A stretch of DNA of 24,942 nt from Bryobacteraceae bacterium (GTDB lineage Bacteria; Acidobacteriota; Terriglobia; Bryobacterales; Bryobacteraceae): positions 1 to 24,942 of the forward strand of contig JASHQT010000050.1 of NCBI GenBank assembly GCA_030039005.1, in the 5' to 3' direction. Numbering within the stretch: position 1 is the stretch's first letter; the number at the start of each line of letters is the position of its first letter. The notes under the pieces were generated by a model. The model was given only the letters and a program-made list of their open reading frames with translations. It was not told where the DNA came from and made no database searches. The position numbers and the translations under genes were made by a program. Below are positions 21,401-24,942 of the stretch, one piece after another.

Positions 21401-24215
21401 AACGTTCACCGGGGGGCAAACCGCCGAATGGGATATTACGGCCGGCAACATGGGGCCGTCGGGCAGCTCCACGCTCGGCACCACCACGGTTGTGGATACG
21501 CTGCCCGCGGGATTTACGCTGGCGAGTTTTGCCTCCCTCCCCAGCGCGCCGGCGTGGACTTGCGCGAGCGTCACCAATGTCGTGACCTGCACGTCGACGG
21601 AGGCCGTCGGAAGCGGCGCTTCGTTCAGCAAGCTGCAATTGTTCGTAAACGTGCCGGCCAACTTGCCGGCATCGGTGACCAACCTTGTGGTTGTGTACGG
21701 CGGGGGCGACCGCACTCACACCGACGCCGCTAACGGGGCCACCGCGTCCAACACGGTTGGTACTGCGATCCAGGTGGCGGCCGCCCCTAGCATCGCGACG
21801 GCTTTTGGCGCAGCCGCCGCGGGCGTGGGCAGTGCGGTGGGATTGAGCTTCACGATTCAAAATCCCAACGCGGCAACATCGTTGAGCGGGATCGCATTCG
21901 TCGATAACCTGCCGGCTGGTCTGGTGGTGGCGCCGGCCCCGCAGGTAGCCAACAACTGCGGAGGCGCGGTGGGAGCGCTGGCGGGCTCGCCATCGATTAC
22001 TTTGACCGGAGGCGCGCTTTCCGCCGGCGCGTCGTGCACGATCACGCTCAACATCGAAGCGACTTCGCCTGGAACGATGCAAAACGCGACGGGTGCGATC
22101 TCGGCCAATGAGAGCGGGGCGGGGAACGCGAGTAACACTGCGACCCTCGAAGCGATTCAGCCGCCCACCATCAGCGCGGCGTTTAGCGCACCCAGTGTTC
22201 CATTAAACGGGACCGTTTCTCTCCTGTTCACCTTCACCAACCCGTCCAGCAGCACCGCGTTCTTCGACATCGGAGTGACAGACGCGCTTCCCAGCGGGCT
22301 GGTGGTGGCGAATCCCTCGGACGTCGCGAGCACCTGTGCCGCAAGCTACGGCGTCGCGGTGTCGGCGAACCCGGGAGAAGCGAACATCACGATTTCCGCG
22401 CAGAACTTGCCGGCAGGCGCGAGTTGCTCAGTTTCCCTCAACGTAACGGCCATCAGCGCCGGTACTCAAACTGACCCGACGGCGAACCTGAACGCAAGCT
22501 TCGACAGCGGCAGCGGAACGATATTAGCGATCAGCGGCGGAACGGCCTCGGCGAGTATCGCGGTTGTGGCGCCTCCCGCGATCAGTGCGACGTTCGCCTC
22601 CGGACAGATTACGGTAGGGGATTCGACGGCGTTGTCGTTCACCATTACGAATCCGGCCGCGAACACAGTGTCATTGAGCGGGGTGGGCTTTATCGATGCA
22701 TTGCCCGCCGGCCTGACCGTTGCCAACTCGACGCAGAGTGTTTGCAACGGCGGCGCCGTCACCACGAATCCCGGTACCGGAATTATTCTCAGCGGCGTTG
22801 CGCTCGGGGTCAACGCGCAATGCCAGTTCAGCGTCACGGTGACGGCCGCGGCGGCAGGAACCATCGTTGACTCGACAGGGCCGGTGACCTCGGCCAATGC
22901 GGGCAGTGGGAATACGGCCTCGGCGACGTTAAGCGTGGAGGGGCAAACCAGCAGCGCGGTCGCGGTGAATCCCGCACTGTTGACGTTCGCTTACTCGGTG
23001 GGCGCGTCCGCCGCGACCCAAGTCCAAGTGCTGGCAGTGACCGCCTCGGCTCCGTTTTCACTGACGGTCACGGTAGCGCCGGGGACACCGTGGCTCAGTG
23101 CCACGGTTTCGGCCAACAACGTGACGGTCAGCGCAAATGCCACTGGCCTCGCGGCTGGCACCTATCAGAGCTCCGTGCTGCTTTCGATCTCTTCCGACTC
23201 CGCCCCGATCAGCGTGCCTGTGACGCTCACCGTGCTGGGCCAACCTATGCTCGCGCTTTCCTCGCCGTCGCTTTCATTTACCGCGACCGAAGGCGCCACG
23301 GGTGCGGGATCCACTCAGTCGGTTTTGCTGAGCGCGGCCAACGGCAATGTCTCATTTACGGTCTCCCCGAGCGCGTCGTCGCCCTGGCTTAGCGTATCGA
23401 GCGGCTCCTCCCAGACCCCGGCGACGATTGAGGTGTCGGTGAATCCGGGCACGCTCGCGCTCGGAACCTACACCGGAAGCGTCGAGATCACTGCGGCTGG
23501 AGCATCGAACAGCCCGCTGACGATTCCAGTGACGCTGCGCGTGGTAGCGTCTCAAGTGATTGGCTCGGCGCCAGGGGCAGGGATCTTCGAAAACTCGGCG
23601 AGCTTCGCCGCCGGTCCCGGCGCCGCGAATACGATCATGGCGGCGTACGGGAATTTCAGTTGTCCAGTCACGCCCAGCGTGCTGGTGGACAACAGCGCTG
23701 TGGAGGTGACCGGCGCGACGGCCAGTCAAGTCAACTTTACGCTGCCGCCTGGTGTGGATGGTGAGACGAGCATCGACGTGGCGGTAGTTTGCAATGGCGT
23801 CGAGGAAGCGTCCGGCCTGCTTACCCTGGCTGCGGCCGCGCCGGGGATTTTTACGCTTTCGATGACGGGCGCCGGTCAGGGCGCGGCGGTGAACCAGGAT
23901 GGAACCGTGAACGGTCCCTCGCACCCGGCGCTCGTGAACACGTATCTCTCGATCTATGGCACGGGCTTCGGCCCGTATCTCGCGACGTCGGCGGACGGGC
24001 TCGAGCGGCTGAGCGGCACGGTGCAAGCGTACCTCGGGGGCCAGCCGGTGGCGGTTCAGTTCGCCGGGCACGCGCCCCAGGAGACGCTGGGATTGCAGCA
24101 GATCAACGTCTTCGTTCCAGCGGGAGCGCCAACGGGCTCGGCGGTACCGATCCAGTTAGTAGTCAACGGAACGTCGACGCAGAGTGGCGTTACGGTAGCG
24201 ATTCAAGCGCAATAA
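18489..24215 (+). CDS. Giant secreted multidomain protein with Solibacter-type C-terminal domain
   Basis: This 1908-residue protein has a signal peptide (about 1-24) and then only extracellular beta modules. Order by eye: proprotein-convertase P-domain-like 1 (45-228, ending GVWTLTLIDTNGDPISVSSW), Ig-like Big_3_5 (232-333), P-like 2 (343-530), Ig-like (535-634), P-like 3 (648-829), two DUF11-like repeats (830-958, 960-1097; each with D-x-(F/L)-PAG(L/F)T), three shorter related repeats (1099-1222, 1225-1361, 1362-1485; (D)-(N/A)-LP-(A/S)-GL), two BACON-like domains (1487-1584, 1585-1687; PWLS motifs) and a TIGR03437-like C-terminal domain (about 1690-1906). P-like 2 and 3 share a Y-x-PTD-x-N...FTP motif and a flanking Cys pair (CNTG/CNTA ... 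GWC). No protease domain is present. Adhesion or glycan binding at the cell surface is plausible; the C-terminal domain may be a sorting or anchoring module. It is followed by a terminator. Confidence 0.85.
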   Translation: MREFRRLGLGAALALGGLAGHLNAQCSTAGGAVRYSSSAGLPLSATTSPVSSTITVPAGGEVASICVDLNGVTSSGQLGAQSMLYAAFLLTSPDSTNSVVLLSATGDGIDGDDAGDSGSGLDGVNISVSDAGSTAAPCGTGCNGQASTTTWPHIGSISVRPSSYWIEAHGGADPPLGVAGNWPQTDGSATFASAINGAVATGVWTLTLIDTNGDPISVSSWDIVMTTVETASTVTALTSSVNPSFTSAPNGSVTLAATVTGGGAGPPTGAVAFSDNGASIAGCGAAPLAGSVATSVAQCTITFATEGNHPLQASYVPSGGFEASTSAILNQYVKNHSTLTAGQYCNTGAVAFPLAGPAGPATPYPSVINVGTDTMGLTSTIGTVTVTLNGLTSPYGIEGSEFLLVAPDGTHNLEFLSGSGSAASGQPTASITFADASSTPAPDGSPFLSGTIYEPTDRNLNASGDDIFTPPSSSAAPRVPSLINHAQPDGNTTLTEAFNSLNGNGDWSLFLNGNGQVMSVSGGWCLEFAVNAGTTTTTSVSSSKNPALLGGPVTLTATVMSGGNAVTAGTVTFTDGASGAAPAGITGGNTVALNASGQAAISTSALAEGDHKIIATYNPTGAFNLSSGFLYQRVDNATTVEAPNGNQVQFCNTAPVALPLGTGAATPNPSNILVTTLPGSVATMSVQLENFQVPQSGEAKDIASLLVGPLGANLDFFSGSGNTATVLAQGLYSFADGGAGLAPPSPFGPGTYQPTDYNSNDTFTPSPSNFEVLPTPPYNLAASAGESTFTSAFGNANGNAVWSLYFNQTASTMLASGAGNGWCVTFTVNPPEIAAAQMPDGLAVVQGSSAAVQVDVDNPVGPGAAGGAIPVTIIDTFPAGLTPTGGSGPGWGCGAPSGQTIRCTSSEFIPPGSNFDALTLAFSVPGNATPGPVSNTAEVSGSGLDTSISSNALTITILPAAVLSVSTSAVGTFTGGQTAEWDITAGNMGPSGSSTLGTTTVVDTLPAGFTLASFASLPSAPAWTCASVTNVVTCTSTEAVGSGASFSKLQLFVNVPANLPASVTNLVVVYGGGDRTHTDAANGATASNTVGTAIQVAAAPSIATAFGAAAAGVGSAVGLSFTIQNPNAATSLSGIAFVDNLPAGLVVAPAPQVANNCGGAVGALAGSPSITLTGGALSAGASCTITLNIEATSPGTMQNATGAISANESGAGNASNTATLEAIQPPTISAAFSAPSVPLNGTVSLLFTFTNPSSSTAFFDIGVTDALPSGLVVANPSDVASTCAASYGVAVSANPGEANITISAQNLPAGASCSVSLNVTAISAGTQTDPTANLNASFDSGSGTILAISGGTASASIAVVAPPAISATFASGQITVGDSTALSFTITNPAANTVSLSGVGFIDALPAGLTVANSTQSVCNGGAVTTNPGTGIILSGVALGVNAQCQFSVTVTAAAAGTIVDSTGPVTSANAGSGNTASATLSVEGQTSSAVAVNPALLTFAYSVGASAATQVQVLAVTASAPFSLTVTVAPGTPWLSATVSANNVTVSANATGLAAGTYQSSVLLSISSDSAPISVPVTLTVLGQPMLALSSPSLSFTATEGATGAGSTQSVLLSAANGNVSFTVSPSASSPWLSVSSGSSQTPATIEVSVNPGTLALGTYTGSVEITAAGASNSPLTIPVTLRVVASQVIGSAPGAGIFENSASFAAGPGAANTIMAAYGNFSCPVTPSVLVDNSAVEVTGATASQVNFTLPPGVDGETSIDVAVVCNGVEEASGLLTLAAAAPGIFTLSMTGAGQGAAVNQDGTVNGPSHPALVNTYLSIYGTGFGPYLATSADGLERLSGTVQAYLGGQPVAVQFAGHAPQETLGLQQINVFVPAGAPTGSAVPIQLVVNGTSTQSGVTVAIQAQ

Positions 24216-24217
24216 GA

Positions 24218-24243
24218 AAGCCCCGGGTTTGACACCGGGGCTT
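24218..24243. terminator. Shared bidirectional terminator
   Basis: A perfect 9-bp stem AAGCCCCGG/CCGGGGCTT with an 8-nt loop starts 2 nt after the giant gene's stop codon. On the minus strand it is followed by TCTTATT, serving the rRNA operon; on the plus strand GGTCTTTC follows. The flanking GAAAG/CTTTC could lengthen the structure. Confidence 0.8.
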
Positions 24244-24254
24244 GGTCTTTCATC

Positions 24255-24278
24255 GCGCACAACGCAGTCGCTGTGCGC
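24255..24278 (-). repeat. Hairpin between 5S rRNA and the terminator
   Basis: GCGCACA and TGTGCGC form a 7-bp stem around a 10-nt loop, 11 nt past the 5S 3' end on the minus strand. It may be an rRNA-operon processing signal or a first, U-tract-less terminator hairpin. Confidence 0.45.
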
Positions 24279-24288
24279 TTCGTGTTAA

Positions 24289-24404
24289 TCGGGCAACGTC
24301 CTACTCTCCCACACACTCGCGCGTGCAGTACCATCGGGGCTGTGGGGCTTAACTGCCGTGTTCGGGATGGGAACGGGTGGGACCCCCACGCTACAATCAC
24401 CCAA
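24289..24404 (-). rRNA. rrf: 5S ribosomal RNA
   Basis: The minus strand reads as a 5S rRNA of about 116 nt. Conserved blocks seen are CCCATCCCGAACACGG in helix III/loop C, AGTTAAGCCCC, and GGGAGAGTAGG near the 3' end. Ends were set by pairing the terminal stem TTGGGTGA with TTGCCCGA, which includes G-U pairs, so each end may be off by 1-3 nt. It lies downstream of 23S in the normal operon order, with a spacer of about 75 nt. Confidence 0.93.
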
Positions 24405-24479
24405 AAGGGATTTGCTCAAAAAGGAGCAAAGTCGTCGAATATTGATGGGCAACAGCTAATAACTTTTGTATCTACAGTA

Positions 24480-24942
<463 letters not shown>

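Noticed and set aside
20847..22082. 411-codon minus-strand open frame inside the giant gene
   Set aside because: Arg/His-rich mirror of a Gly/Ala/Thr-rich coding region; not a gene.

Overview
The window looks like a chromosomal segment from an Acidobacteriota bacterium, most likely of the Bryobacterales/Solibacter type. The best pointer is the 1908-residue secreted protein at 18489-24215. It ends in a roughly 215-residue domain that I recognise from memory as the Solibacter C-terminal domain (TIGR03437), preceded by BACON-like and DUF11-like repeats common in that group. High GC, many short secreted proteins of unknown role and an oligosaccharide/peptide-degrading flavour fit this. No phage, transposon, integrase or CRISPR signal was seen.

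Layout. 44-6111 is a catabolic and secreted-protein stretch: a maleylacetate reductase, a YXWGXW-repeat protein, an SMP-30/gluconolactonase-like protein coupled to an NTF2-like protein, a divergent secreted protein with two NTF2-like halves, and a secreted CocE/alpha-amino-acid-ester-hydrolase-like enzyme. 6127-6772 is a VapBC-type toxin-antitoxin pair with a 16-bp palindrome at its promoter. 6845-9486 is a two-gene unit, a pterin carbinolamine dehydratase overlapping a fusion of a beta-lactamase-fold serine hydrolase with a NamZ-type (DUF1343) exo-muramidase. 9553-12786 runs the other way: a sodium:solute symporter overlapping an amino-acid permease, then a small protein with two AT-hook-like motifs.

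12859-13392 is a secreted glycine-zipper protein. 13389-16036 is a minus-strand unit fabG - aguB - aguA; the last two convert agmatine to putrescine through N-carbamoylputrescine. Divergent from it is a UbiD-family decarboxylase, followed by a tRNA-His with an unusual D-arm and a convergent orphan nucleotidyltransferase. The giant secreted protein follows. It ends at a shared terminator facing a minus-strand rRNA operon, of which the 5S gene and the 3' part of the 23S gene (up to the peptidyl-transferase region) lie in the window.

Points of most interest: (1) the serine hydrolase-NamZ fusion, which would join two successive steps of exolytic peptidoglycan turnover in one exported polypeptide, opposite an SSS plus APC transporter pair; (2) three neighbouring genes (6111, 6772, 6845) whose start codons sit exactly 6 nt after a -10-like hexamer with no Shine-Dalgarno, as in leaderless transcripts; (3) an AT-hook gene whose promoter is bracketed by two copies of one palindrome; (4) the domain architecture of the giant protein. 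All functional statements rest on motif recognition by eye; no database search was possible.
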